Source of the DNA: Perca fluviatilis
Lineage: Eukaryota; Chordata; Actinopteri; Perciformes; Percidae
DNA length: 64,000 nt
Direction: 5' to 3'
Assembly (NCBI RefSeq): GCF_010015445.1
Contig: NC_053122.1
Location: 36,779,513 to 36,843,512, forward strand
In this document: positions 10,791-21,767 of the stretch, in pieces
How the letters are laid out: each line of letters opens with the position of its first letter
Position numbering within the stretch: position 1 is the stretch's first letter
Translations under genes and position numbers: made by a program
The notes under the pieces: model-generated
Seen by the model: only the letters and a program-made list of their open reading frames with translations
Told to the model about the DNA's origin: nothing
Database searches by the model: none

Positions 10791-11345
10791 AATATGGAAA
10801 TGGCTGGTGGAAGACAAAAAATAATAATTTATTGAATGAATCAAATATGAACATATGTGTCAGTGGCTTGTTGATCTTTACATTGTTAAGTTAATTTCCT
10901 ATCCTGGCCTGGGACACACATTCATACAGTTTGATAAAGTTCACATCAGACTTTAACTTATCATTGCACTTACAATAACGAGCGTAGCTGTCCTCATCCT
11001 GTACGTCTCCTCTCCGTTTTTTCCTGCATCCACCATGTTTGTGTGTGTCTGTGTCTGTGTGTGTGTGTGTGTGTGCGTCAGTCGCGGGGGGAACTGAGCA
11101 GCAGCCCCGCCCGCTTCAGAGAGCCGACAAGATTGAAACAGCAGCAGCTTTCAGTGACTTTAGAGTGAAAAAACGCCACAGCGTACATTGCTGTTAAAAT
11201 GTGTACAGGTTGGCAGGATGGTCTGAAATGTTTTGCACGGTCTTTCGCTGTACGTTTTGTTGGTCAATGTGAGATGTTCGAGTCCCACCATGAGTCCCAC
11301 ACGTCTCACATAGAGTCACATACTGATACAGTCTGGCATGTGGGA
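10791..11345. other. Unassigned DNA with (TG)n tract
   Basis: A (TG)n-rich run lies at about 11041-11076. The rest is non-coding with no recognised repeat. The frame 11199-11432 has no domain features. Confidence 0.45.
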
Positions 11346-11356
11346 CTGCCGGGATT

Positions 11357-11480
11357 GGTTGAAGTCACGGGAAACTCCGGTTATTGGTCAAATTTGCGGA
11401 AAAGTTGCGGTGATTGGTCAAAATTGCGGTGATTGGTCAAAATTGCGAGTTGCACCAAATTCACGGTGATTGGTTGTAAC
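11357..11480. repeat. Clustered ATTGGT (inverted CCAAT) repeats
   Basis: The phrase GCGGTGATTGGTCAAAATT recurs with variation about five times (GGTTATTGGTCAAATTTGCG, GGTGATTGGTCAAAATTGCG twice, CGGTGATTGGTTGTAACG). ATTGGT is the reverse of the CCAAT box bound by NF-Y. It is probably part of an older repeat into which the next MITE inserted. Confidence 0.6.
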
Positions 11481-11536
11481 GAGTAATAGTGATGGTCAAA
11501 TGAAGCTTCGCGAACCAGTGTCTTTACTTTCTGAGC

Positions 11537-11550
11537 TCACTAGATGGCGC
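11537..11550 (+). promoter_or_regulatory. CTCF-like motif in MITE arm
   Basis: TCACTAGATGGCGC matches 13 of 14 positions of the degenerate CTCF core CCASYAGRKGGCRS. The mirror copy is at 11621-11634 on the minus strand, giving a convergent pair about 70 bp apart. Binding is inferred from motif match only. Confidence 0.5.
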
Positions 11551-11620
11551 TCTCTGTTCAAAGAAAAAGGTTAAATGAATGGCAATTCAATGGGTTTTCA
11601 AACCCTTTGTTGAACAGAGA

Positions 11621-11634
11621 GCGCCATCTAGTGA
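11621..11634 (-). promoter_or_regulatory. CTCF-like motif, mirror arm
   Basis: The reverse complement of GCGCCATCTAGTGA gives the same 13/14 match as the left arm. Confidence 0.5.
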
Positions 11635-11684
11635 GCTCAGAAAGTAAAGACACTGGTTCGCGAAGCTTCATTTGACCATCACTA

Positions 11685-11869
11685 ACGAGTAACGATGCAG
11701 CATATAAAAAATGTATCGGAGTAAAAGTATTAAACTCATCAAAAATATGTACTCAAGTAAAAGTGGAAGTAGGAGGAAAAAATAAGACTCCAGTAGAGTA
11801 CAGATACAGCCTTTTAGTACTTAAGTACAGTAGTTAAGTAGTTCTACTTTGTTACTATACATCTCTGGT
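11685..11869. mobile_element. MITE fragment with AAGTA-rich terminus
   Basis: The run TACTTAAGTACAGTAG followed by TAAGTAGTTCTACTTTGTTA and CTATACATCTCTGG is the terminus of a common teleost MITE. The left arm is not seen. The hAT-like MITE at 11487-11684 interrupts it, as its target duplication ACGAGTAA belongs to this sequence. Confidence 0.55.
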
Positions 11870-12189
11870 GTTTGGTGATATCTTTCTGCCATCATGGATC
11901 TCCCTTTGTGCCTTATTGTTGTGATTCCATTTCTCTATTTCGTCTTGAGGCCTGAGGTACTAGATGTGGGACTCTGGTCTGTTGTCTTGTTTCTAGCTTC
12001 CCTAGAGAACCACAACGATCCCACATTGCTAAGTCACTGGTCCGCTCTGTTTCCATGGTAACCATGTAAAGGCCATGAGCCGGGTCCAGAGAAGACGGGA
12101 ACGGGACCTCTTCTTCTTCCTGTGGCTGGTTATCATTTTACTGCTGTAATGGAGGCTGCCTTCATCATGTACTTAGTGACTTAATTAAT
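11870..12189. other. Unassigned non-coding DNA
   Basis: No gene or repeat recognised. Confidence 0.4.
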
Positions 12190-12885
12190 TCACAGGTGTG
12201 TTTTGGGCGTAACATGCAATAAACCAATCAGAGGGTCATCTCCCATTCCCTTTAAAAGCCAGGTTTGTTTGTGTTGTGTTTGTGTGCTGCTGTGCGTCCC
12301 TGTGTGTGTAACAAGCATAGTGTGCGCGCTGTGCATAAGCCTAGGTGCATTTGACTAATTTGCTGTTCAAAATAACAATGAAATGGTGCGCTATTGACTT
12401 TAGACCAGGTTTTTGTTGGTCAATGGCGCGTTCGCTTCCCGCTGCCTCAAAATAGCAATACGCCAAGAATTCACCTGAACACACCTCCCTGTAAGACCAG
12501 CACGCCCAGAATGCACCTGAACACACCTCCCTGTAAGACGAGCACGCCCAGAATGCACCTGAACACACCTCCCTATAAGACGAGCACGCCCAGAATGCAC
12601 CTGAACACACCTCCCTATAAGACCAGCACGCCCAGAATGCACCTGAACACACCTCCCTGTAAGACGAGCACGCCCAGAATGCACCTGAACACACCTCCCT
12701 ATAAGACGAGCACGCCCAGAATGCACCTGAACACACCTCCCTGTAAGACCAGCATGCCCACGGGTGCAAAGATGGACGCAGGTACATTTGCTGTTTAAAC
12801 GACGCGGGTGCCGAACTTAAACTAGCAAAGACACTTGCGTCGGGCTTTGTGCTGCACTGCGCCGGGTGCGAGATAGGCCCTTTGA
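12190..12885. mobile_element. MITE with expanded minisatellite, left end truncated
   Basis: Recognisable phrases include CAGGTGTGTTTTGGGCGTAA, AATAAACCAATCAGAGGGTC, GCGCTATTGACTTTAGACCA and the right end GCGCCGGGTGCGAGATAGGC followed by CCTTT. The right terminus fits a widespread teleost element whose ends read GGGCCCTAT. The matching left terminus is absent. All long open frames here come from the internal 42-bp array. Confidence 0.65.
12477..12762. repeat. 42-bp minisatellite, 7 units
   Basis: Unit starts fall exactly every 42 bp (12477, 12519, 12561, 12603, 12645, 12687, 12729) with the phrase GAACACACCTCCCT. Units differ mainly at TGTAAGACC/TATAAGACG. Because 42 is a multiple of three, stop-free frames persist on both strands and produce repetitive pseudo-proteins with a 14-residue period. 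Confidence 0.95.
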
Positions 12886-15000
12886 GTGAACTGATCAAAC
12901 ATGGATTTCTACATTTATATTTTGCTGATAAAGCAGCTTCATGTCGTTTACTGGGACCAGTGGTAAATAGCTATGATAATTGTTTATAGTGGTTAGACAC
13001 TTAATGTGGTTTATTTCATTTATGTACATTTATGTATATCTTAATTACTTCTGTCTTATAGTTATAGACATTGTAATTTTAATAGTTTTAATTTCCTTCA
13101 TAAAATTCCTTTATGTAATTTCTTAAATGACTTAGTATATGTTTTAAGACCCCTAAGAAAGCAAAACTGACTATATTGATCGTAGAAACAGTATGTACAT
13201 CATGAGCATTGCAAAAGGTCATTGTCTTCAAATTAAAAGCTCTATCTCTAATGACTCACTTTTAAGAGAGTAACTATTTTGAGTACTAGTTCGTATGAGA
13301 AGTTATTCCCTACAGAACAGCTATGAGTTGAGGCAGCTGGCTGTGGGCTTTGTTTCCTACTGGGAATCCATGTTCTACTAAATGTATAACCTTCCAGTAT
13401 GTGGAGGAACTGGGGATGAAAGCTTCCACTTAACAGAAGCTGTTCTTTATTCTCTTTTGGCACCATTTCCGTACTCAATTTAGCCCCCAAGGAGATTTAA
13501 AACATGAAAAAATAATTAAAGCATGTAAGAAGAAAAGTGAGAGGAGGGTAAGGAGAGAACGGGAAAATGAAGGAAATGACAGCAGAAGACAAAAGGGCAG
13601 AAGCTGAGGAAGGAAGGGTGCAGCGCAGGAGGCTCGGAGCAGAGAAGAAGCAGCGGGTTGACTCCAGCCCTCTCATTATAAAGGTCATTAGTGGTTCCTC
13701 TCCTCTGGCGGCTGATTAATAACATCATTTAAATCAAAATGCCGCTTAACTCAAGACCTCTGAATTATAGTTTAGAGAAAATAAGGTCATCAGAGAGAGA
13801 GAGGCTGCACATAACGCTCGGCTCTTTCATAAAAACACTTTTATCTTCAGGCAGTCTGCAGCGACATGATTTTAAAACATGTGAGGTGTTTCATCAAGTC
13901 AAGCCTTTTTAAAACCTAAAACTCTATAGTTTGAAAACTGAACTTTTGATTAGAAAGCAGCCGACTGCTCTTAACGGCACTCAATATGGAAGTTTTTCTT
14001 CTGATCTGGAACAGCCCGCTGGTGAAGTCACATCTAAAACGAGTCAGATTGATTGTCACCTCACTTCAGTTGGATTTTTGAACTTCACAAACCTGGTTGA
14101 CACATTTGTCTCTCATTCAGCAGCACACCTGGCTCACTTAAAATTTTAATCTCTCCTCTCGGCAGTGTTCATTATGGGTGTAATTGTCCTGTTTCTTCAG
14201 TGGCTGACTTTGCCTGCAGCTCAGAGAGCAGAACACAGCTGCAGCCGGGTTGTTAATGCCAGCAGAGTCACACTGAAGCGTCAGCAGACTCACTGACTAA
14301 CTTCTAAGTGTTCAGCTCTGTTATATCTTCACGGTTTGGTAATTTTTCACACATGAAAGTATGTGACACTACATGCAGCCATCACTCATTCAAAGTAGTG
14401 CAGAAAGTGAATAAAGTATTAGATGCAACGGTGTGCCGGCACTGAAAAACAATCAAGCATGGAGCACTTACGTTTACTTTCCACCTCCTCTGACAACTGG
14501 ACTACCTTTCAGAAAAGATTCTCTGACTAAAGTTTAAGCTGAAACAAACTTTAAATTGGATATGTTCCCCTGAAATTACCAGGTTACTTTTTCTTTGAAG
14601 TTTGGCTCACAGATCGTTTCATTAACAGCCTTACTCTGTCCAGGTATAACTACACAGAACTACTGCTGCTTTTAATGAATCGGCAACTGCAGAGAGTCTG
14701 CAGAGGCCAGAGCTCTCCTCCTCCACATTTACAATATCACCATGCAGCCGGCGTGCTGCGGGCGTCCTGCTGCACTGATCTGACACAGATCAAGGCAGGA
14801 GAGGGTGAGGAAGAGATAAAAAGACTAAGATAGAGAGAGTCTGATTTAGACAGAGGAGAGATAGAAAGACAGCATGTTATAGCGGGCGGAGAGAAAGCCT
14901 TCTTATTGTATTAGCCCTGACAGTCCAGCTCTGCTTTCACTCCACAGCCGAGATTCTCTCTGGTTCCCTGTGCTCCATTTAACACCTCAAAATCAGTAAT
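12886..15000. other. Unassigned non-coding DNA, about 2.1 kb
   Basis: No repeat family was recognised and no frame looks exonic. It is one of the longer repeat-poor stretches and so a reasonable place to look for conserved non-coding elements, but nothing in the single sequence shows function. Confidence 0.4.
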
Positions 15001-15022
15001 TAAGCCCGCATCTACTACTACA

Positions 15023-15126
15023 CAGAGCTGTGTGTGTGTGTGTGTGCGCGCGCACATATGCATGTATGCGTTTCTGCGTGTGTTCGGTGCGTGTGTGCGG
15101 TGCGTGTGTGCGTGTGTGTGTGTGGT
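15023..15126. repeat. (TG)n-rich microsatellite
   Basis: Imperfect TG tracts are interspersed with GCGCGCGC and GTGCG units. Confidence 0.85.
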
Positions 15127-15238
15127 CTACAGGCAGCTACACTCCTGCTTTTCTATGCAAATAGATAATATTGAAAAACTTAACATTTTCTTAAAGGAGG
15201 ACCTCTAAACCCCCTACCAAATATGTGCACTTATTTAC

Positions 15239-15422
15239 AGTATATATATATATATATATATATATATACTGTATATAAATGCACATATATGTAGTATATG
15301 TATATATATACAGTATATGTATATATATATACAGTACAGTATGTATGTATACAGTGTGTGTGTTTATATAAACACACACACACACACAGTATACATACAC
15401 ATATATATATATATATATATAT

Positions 15423-15458
<36 letters not shown>

Positions 15459-15475
15459 TATATATATATATATAC
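15239..15475. repeat. Compound (TA)n/(CA)n microsatellite cluster
   Basis: Alternating (TA)n, (CA)n and TATG tracts cover about 240 bp. All frames over it translate to Tyr/Ile, Cys/Val or His/Thr runs and are artefacts. Confidence 0.95.
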
Positions 15476-15816
15476 GGTTGCGGTCCGACTCCGTCCCGGC
15501 TCTGGCGGTCCGCAGCCCTCCGGAGCAGATACACAGCTTTTATTTTTGCCGGACGCCGTAGAGCTGATGTGATCAAAGCTCCGTTTGCAGAGCTTTAACG
15601 GGCCGAGCATCCAAACCGACACAGAGCCTCTCAGTCAGATACTGAATGCTATATGTGCCTCAAAAACAGAGCAGAAATATTCAACAAGAAGAGAAGGGGG
15701 GGAATAATTTACAACCGGGAACAAGTTCAAGTCTCCCTTTTTAATTTTACCATCATCTTTGCGAGCGACGACCTGAAATGCAACCAGATGAAAACTCACA
15801 GAGAAGGAATCGATGG
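15476..15816. other. Unassigned non-coding DNA
   Basis: GC-richer flank of the microsatellite; no gene or named repeat seen. Confidence 0.4.
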
Positions 15817-16730
15817 AAGTGATGGTTCGGAGTAATTTCACCCTAGGGTCCTTTGCACCATGACCTCGAGCCAAACACCCCCCCAGAAGCTTTTTTCACC
15901 TGGGTCGAATATTGGGAGAGTTAGTGTAGAGTAGCGTTATCAGCTGAATAGCTTAGCGCAGGGGCTAATGGATCCAGTGATGTATCTCGTAAATGACCCC
16001 ACTAATAATGCCCGAAATGATACCAAACTTCTACACTAGTACAAATAGGTTATGTACTCATAAAACGATGGATTGGAAAGTTTGTAAGTACACCAGAAGT
16101 TTATGAACACTTGCCTGCTCTCTTCTGCTAGCTGCTGCTGCTACCTGCAGTAAGACGAGTGCTTAGGGACGTCTACAAATTACAACACCAAAAAGAGATG
16201 CAATAAAAATGTTTATTAATTTAACATTTTTTTTTAAAGTAAGTGCTGTAGTATAACTAGCAGGAGACAAGTTATAATTGAGGTAAGTTTGGAGACATTA
16301 CCTTATTTAATCATTAAATTAATAAATATTTTTGTTGCATCTCTTTTCGGTGTAGTAATTTGTAGACGGCCCTAAGCACTCGTCTAACTGCAGGTAGCAG
16401 CAGCAGCAGCAACAGAGAGCAGAAGAGAGCAGGCAAGTGTTCATAAACTTCTGGTGTACTTACAAACTTTCCAATCCATCGTTTTATGAGTACATAACCT
16501 ATTTGTACTAGTGTAGAAGTTTGGTATCATTTCAGGCATTATTAGTGGGATCATTTACGAGATACATCACTGGATCCATTAGCCCCTGCGCTAAGCTATT
16601 CAGCTGATAACGCTACTCTACACTAACTCTCCCAATGTTCGACCCAGGTGAAAAAAGCTTCTGGGGGGGTGTTTGGCTCGAGGTCATGGTGCAAAGGACC
16701 CTAGGGTGAAATTACTCCGAACCATCACTT
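15817..16730. mobile_element. Foldback element, about 0.9 kb with 390-bp arms
   Basis: The left arm from AAGTGATGGTTCGGAGTAAT is repeated inverted at the right, ending ATTACTCCGAACCATCACTT. Along about 390 bp the arms differ at only scattered bases (for example GACCCCACTAATAATGCCCG versus GATCCCACTAATAATGCCTG in complement). A central unique part of about 130 bp is AT-rich. A TTAA abuts the right end (16730-16733) but not the left, so the target duplication is unresolved. No coding capacity. Confidence 0.85.
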
Positions 16731-16734
16731 TAAG

Positions 16735-18235
16735 CAGGCTGTTTGCAGCAGCAGCTGTGACAAAATGTGTTTCTTTAATCTGCGAGTGCTTCGTCACCAC
16801 TTACTGATTTTGAAATGTTGTTGTCTTTCATCCTTACATTTTATAATCGGACAATGTAGTGTTCCTGTCTGGTGCAAAGTTACAATAAAACCAGCAACAA
16901 AATACAGATGTGACAATCAACATGAACAAGAAAATTAAATACTAAAAAAAGAGAACATTTATCAGACTTTCCACGTTGTGCCTTCAGTTTTATTTTTGTA
17001 TTATTTTTTTAAACGCAGTAAGCAGCAAGTCCCTGATGCCTCGATAAATAAAGAGAAATGAAATCAAGAGAATCAAGAAATTGATAAAAAAAAATGTATA
17101 TAATATGAAAAGAAAGTTGGTCATTATTTAGGTCCACTGAGTGCAGCCTGCAGTCAGATCTCATGGTCTTTCACACCGACACAATGAATGCGTTGCTCGT
17201 GGGCTCATCGGCAGCTCATCAGAGGATTGATGTCCCTGAGGAGCTCCATTCATATGAACAGACAGCCCCAGTGTCCCGTCTGCACACTCTTATTTCCAGA
17301 CAGACACCTGGAAGGCTCACGTGTCTCTTCTCTTTTCTTCTCTGTTGCTCTTTCACACTGTCCATGAATATTCTGAACATCTCTCTTCGCTTTGTTCCCT
17401 CTCACTGTCTGCCTCCTTTTATTACCCTGTCCTCGATCACTAACTTTCTCTGACTATGTTGCTTGCTCCCAGTTGAAATCCATTACAACTGAGAACAGAA
17501 TGTTGTCTCTTTTAGGTTGGTTATATCATCATTGGGGTTGTAATGGGAAGAGCTCTTCATTGACATGCAGCCAGACATCCACAGTACCAAAAATAGCAAT
17601 CATTTATGTGTGTAGTCCAGAAAAAAAAATAACCGTGATTGTTTTTTAAATGTCTCTAAATGTGTAATATTTTGTTTTAATTGTCTGGCTGAAACAATCA
17701 GATCAGGATTGTTTTGTGGTTAGAATCCTCTCATCTATTGGCTTGACCTCTGAGTTGTTTCTGAAAGCAGCGGTGAACTCGGAGAACAAAGCAGGCTTCA
17801 GTTCACAATGTTCTAAACGTTTAATGAGACACACAAGGATATACTGTACATATTTTCTAACAATCGCTCCATTCATTTAGTCAAGGTTTAGTAAGATAAG
17901 AGAGTCAGGATGGGAGAAAGGATTGTCTCAAGGTCTCTGAAGAGAACAACTTTCTTCAAACTTCTCACAGAATGAAATGTTGACATTACTCACAACACTG
18001 AATCGTGCAAATCGGCATCTCTCTGATTTGGGTGTATTTGCTGCGTTGCCAATTATAAATGAAAGGTTTTGAAAGAGCTTTGGCATCATATCCATGTTCA
18101 CTTATCCAGGGAACACAGACGTGGAGGAGGGGGATTTCTAAATGACATGAGGTTTCCTGGTAATACTAGTCCCATGCAAATAGGGCTTTAAAATTACAAT
18201 TTGGGCCCATTTGTGTATTGTTGACTATCATCTCT
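16735..18235. other. Unassigned non-coding DNA, about 1.5 kb
   Basis: AT-rich, without a recognised repeat. The plus frames at 17163-17649 overlap one another and have no domain or splice support. Confidence 0.4.
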
Positions 18236-18239
18236 ATCG

Positions 18240-18800
18240 GTCATTCAACGTGATATCGTGACTTTGCGTAAACATATACACGCCCACTTTCTTAAGCCAA
18301 GTGGCGTGTTATCTGTACGCATTTTGAGCTATCTGTGTGTATGTCTACGCTGTATACAGCGGACGTAAACATACACGCTACTTTCTAAAGCCAAGTGGCG
18401 TGTTATCTGCATTTTGAGCGCCGTATACAGCGGACGGGTTGCGTTTAGGAAAAGAACAACGGGGTTGGATTTAGTAAAAGAAGAAAGCAACGGTTGAGTT
18501 TAGGAAACGTAACACGCGGGACACGAAGGATATGTGACACACAGGACACGGTCCCCGGTCTCCTGGGTGAAAGTCCTGTGTTGTTTGACCCATCTACCCC
18601 CCCCCGACCAACCTCCCTACGCGGATTTAATACTACTTGCTGCGGCATAAATTCACACGCCATAGCAAGGTAATGTAAGTCAAAGGAGGCCAAACGCCGT
18701 TGATAAACACGCTAAAAAGTGAGTATGCGTCTTGATAACACGCCAATAATGGCATACGAATTGGCGTGTCATACATACGCCACTTCATGAGATCAGTCTG
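18240..18800. mobile_element. MITE of the GGCGTGT-repeat type
   Basis: The phrase CCAAGTGGCGTGTTATCTG occurs twice (about 18298 and 18391), and further GGCGTGT motifs occur in inverted orientation near 18705-18790. The middle holds a block with CTCCTGGGTGAAAGTCCTG and TTGTTTGACCCATC, shared in the same orientation with the element at 21768-22470. Termini are degenerate (GATATCGTGACTTTGCGT versus GATCTCATGAAGTGGCGT in complement). Boundaries are approximate. Confidence 0.6.
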
Positions 18801-19386
18801 GGTCATTATAATATTGTACTCACCAAAGTAATTGCTGAGATTTGGAAACATGGCGACGTTGTTAAAAATAGAGCCAGCAGATTATGTAAGCCACTTTATT
18901 TGGACATCAACCCACAAGTGACTACGGCAAGTACGGCATGTCGAATTTGAACCGGGATGATGGTCTTTAAACGTGGCGCGTGTTTACAACATATTTTGCC
19001 ATTGGTTTCTCTTTGAAATAGGTTTGACTGAAAGCTTTCTGATTGTCTGATTGTTCATGTTTCTTGCTCCATCGAGTTCTTCTCAGCACTAACTCAACGT
19101 CTTCACATCTCCGTAGTAAACTTTTGAAAACAGATTTTTTTGAATCCCTTAACGGTCAAATTTCAGCTAATACAGTTCTAGTGGTGTGTGTATTTTGAAA
19201 CAAAATTTAAACTGCAGAATTATTTTTAAATACTTAAAACTATTCACACAGAGTGGACATGTCGGGGCTCCTGCGGCCCAAGGATAGTTGCTTTTATACA
19301 CCTGCCTTTGGTTAGTGGATCGCAGTCAAACAGTTTTGACCTTTTGTGGCATTTATGAGTCATTAGTATAACAATTTTTGGGGCAT
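18801..19386. other. Unassigned non-coding DNA
   Basis: Nothing recognised. Confidence 0.4.
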
Positions 19387-19590
19387 TGGGTACCCAGATA
19401 GCTCAGCTGGTAGAGCGGAAGCCCATATATAGAGGTTTACTCCTCGATGCAGCGGCTGCGGGTTCGACTCTGACCTGCGGTCCTTTGATGCAGGTCATTC
19501 CCCCCCTCTCTCTCCCCTTTCATGTCTTCATCTGTCCTGTCAATAAAGGGCTAAAAATGCCCAAAAAGAAAATGTTTCAAAAAAAATAAT
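19387..19590 (+). mobile_element. tRNA-derived SINE, plus strand
   Basis: The tRNA-like head has an A box (TAGCTCAGCTGG, 19399-19410) and a B box (GGTTCGACTCT, 19461-19471). The body includes CATTCCCCCCCTCTCTCTCC and CCTGTCAATAAAGGGC, and an A-rich tail runs to about 19590. The head is not a clean cloverleaf and the body is unrelated to tRNA, so this is a SINE rather than a tRNA gene. Similar SINEs at 19596-19737 and 31146-31322 confirm a family. Confidence 0.88.
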
Positions 19591-19595
19591 AATTT

Positions 19596-19737
19596 TGGAC
19601 ACCTGAAGACGTGAAAGGGGAAATGACATGCAGCAAAGGGCCGCAGTTTGGAGTTCAACCTGCAGCCGCTACGGTAAGGACTGAGCCTTTGTACATGGGG
19701 CGCATGCTCTACCAGGTGAGCTATCCAGGCGCCCCAC
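19596..19737 (-). mobile_element. tRNA-derived SINE, minus strand
   Basis: In complement it reads TGGGGCGCCTGGATAGCTCA and then CCTGGTAGAGC (A box near 19712-19723), with B box near 19651-19661 (one mismatch, GGTTGAACTCC). The body has TGCATGTCATTTCCCC. It lies tail-to-tail with the SINE at 19387-19590. Confidence 0.85.
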
Positions 19738-19740
19738 TGT

Positions 19741-21574
19741 AACTAATTCCAAACTTAACTTTTACATTAGGTACTTCTTGTACCTTGTATGTTTTTCATA
19801 TATTTGATACTATTGATACTAATGACACAAAAGGATAAAACACTTTATACATTCCACAATTCTTTTAATCTTCTTTTAATTCTTTTAAGTGTAAATATCT
19901 GAAAATAACAGTAATACAAGGTAAGGTTCTATCAATTTCAACCTTCAGCGCCAAAACAGCATCAGCAATTAATGCACCTTTTTTCAGTTACAGCTTCAGA
20001 AGCGATTTAGTTCCTTTTGTCACATATCAGCCTTTGGATGGAGCTGAACGAACGGATTGGATTTGGTTTTACAAGATTGTCTGTGTGTTTTGGATTTGCA
20101 TATTTTAGGAAGTTCAAGGCTAAAGAGGACGTTTGAAAGGCCACATTTCACCTTTGTTTCATCAAAGGTCAGTAATCAGGATGGGATGACCTGGCCTCTG
20201 ACATCAGAGGAGAGGATTCCCATGAGATTAGGCATTAAAACCACAAACGCACACAAAAATCATGAAGCTCTTATTAGCTGCATCGATAAAAGCTGTACAC
20301 ATCAATAGCAGGTCTGGGCTTTTTGCCATACAGCCTCTATAAACCTGCGACACACTGGCTGATATTTAGGATTTACAGCAGGAATTCACCTCTCAAAGGA
20401 AGTAAATTAACCAGCCTGAAGATGTGAGGAGGCGAAGCCTCAACAAATGACATCATTGTTGTGTGTTAGCGGGGGCTCAGAGAGGACATTGATGGGAGGC
20501 GAGGCGTTGATAATTCCTTCAGGTACGAGGCTTTGGTTGGCTGTGATCTCCGTATTTTTAGCTTTCCTCATTCTGTTCCAGACGACACGCTCAGACTGTG
20601 AAAAATGGGTGATAATTACACAGAGCTGAGAGGGAGGGGACTGGGCCCAGTCCAGCTCTGCTGATGGGAAGAATGGTTTGACACTAACGGCCCACAATCC
20701 TCTGCTCTGTTCCATCACAGACAGAGCCTTTGGCTGGTTAAGATGAAGCTGTGAGCTACAGTAATCATCTCTGATTATGTATGGATCATCAGATATAACC
20801 TGGAGGATCACTTTTTATTTTCTGTTGATGAGGCTCAATTGACTGTTCGCAGAGCTCCTCCCCCAAAGAGTGACAATCCAATCACAGCTTAGCAAAGGGA
20901 AATAGGCACGGCAAGCCCACCAAGTTTGGGATTCTCAGCCTGCCAAAGAGATGTGCATAGGAGCTCAGATCAAGTATAAGGAGTGGATAAGTGTGTCTGC
21001 TTTCAAGGTGCTCTTATGCCGCTAACATTAGCATGCCTGGCTAATTGGCTGTAAAGTATTACAGTAGTAACCTAGCATCACTTCCAAGGCCAATAGCAGC
21101 TACATTCATTTGTAACATTACAACGTCCTGTCCTGGAGCTATGTCCTGCTCGTAACTGGATTTATCCAGCCTAAAATGAGACTGTAGATCACTTACATAT
21201 GAAAAGTTGAATTAATAAGCAATAAAACACGACATTAATCAAGTCAATGCATTCAGGGGTTTTGCGGCTATAGCCTTAGCCTACTTGGTCTTGTATGATC
21301 AGTAGCCTAAAGTGAGTAATGCTAGCTAATGATAGAAAAATTGAGGTAGATATGAAACGACAATTTGTGACAATAAGTGCTATGCGTGGGACTATTTCTT
21401 GGTGCAGGCGCAGTGACCTCCCTGGTTGCTTGGCAACCTCACAGCCCCGCTCCTGTCCAAGAAATGGACAGGAGAAATGTCCAAGAAATGGACAGGTGCG
21501 TATAGTAGTAAAACCAGAACTCATTGTGTTTGATAAACAAATGAGATACAATTTGTTTAGAGGTGCTTGTGAGT
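19741..21574. other. Mostly unassigned DNA, about 1.8 kb
   Basis: No gene. At 21462-21498 the phrase GTCCAAGAAATGGACAGG occurs in tandem, next to an inverted partner, and probably marks a short repeat. The rest is unassigned. Confidence 0.4.
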
Positions 21575-21700
21575 AGATTGTGTTAGCTTCGGACAGAGCT
21601 AGGCTTACTGTATCCTCCTTGCTTTCAGGCTTTATGCTAAGCTAAGCTAACCGGCTGCTGATTCTTGCTTCATACCGAATGAATACTGTACACCAGGTGT
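21575..21700. repeat. Fragment of a common teleost repeat
   Basis: The phrases AGCTTCGGACAGAGCTAGGC and GCTAAGCTAAGCTAACCGGC are diagnostic of a repeat seen very often in percomorph UTRs and introns. Family name not assigned. Confidence 0.55.
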
Positions 21701-21723
21701 GAAGTAGATCGGACAAATGGTTC

Positions 21724-21757
21724 AGACAGACAGAAAGACAGACAGACAGACAGACCA
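21724..21757. repeat. (CAGA)n microsatellite, left of MITE
   Basis: CAGACAGA-type tetranucleotide run directly before the inverted-repeat element. Confidence 0.85.
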
Positions 21758-21767
21758 ACACGGTCTC

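Larger units (their letters stand above)
11487..11684. mobile_element. Palindromic hAT-like MITE, copy 1 (intact)
   Basis: The element starts TAGTGATGGTCAAATGAAGC, ends with its inverse, and is bounded by 8-bp duplications ACGAGTAA (11479-11486 and 11685-11692). The two roughly 85-bp arms are almost perfectly complementary around a short loop containing GGCAATTCAATGGG. An 8-bp duplication is typical of hAT. Each arm contains a CTCF-like 14-mer. Related copies are at 37211-37367 and 56533-61874 (split). It sits inside the repeat spanning its flanks. Confidence 0.92.

Noticed and set aside
12341..12898. 185- and 134-residue repetitive proteins on opposite strands
   Set aside because: They are translations of a 42-bp minisatellite; unit length divisible by three keeps frames open.
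15191..15622. Cys/Val and Tyr/Ile-rich frames
   Set aside because: Translations of (CA)n and (TA)n tracts.
19399..19471. tRNA gene suggested by A and B boxes
   Set aside because: The cloverleaf is imperfect, the sequence continues into a SINE body and two more family members occur in the window.
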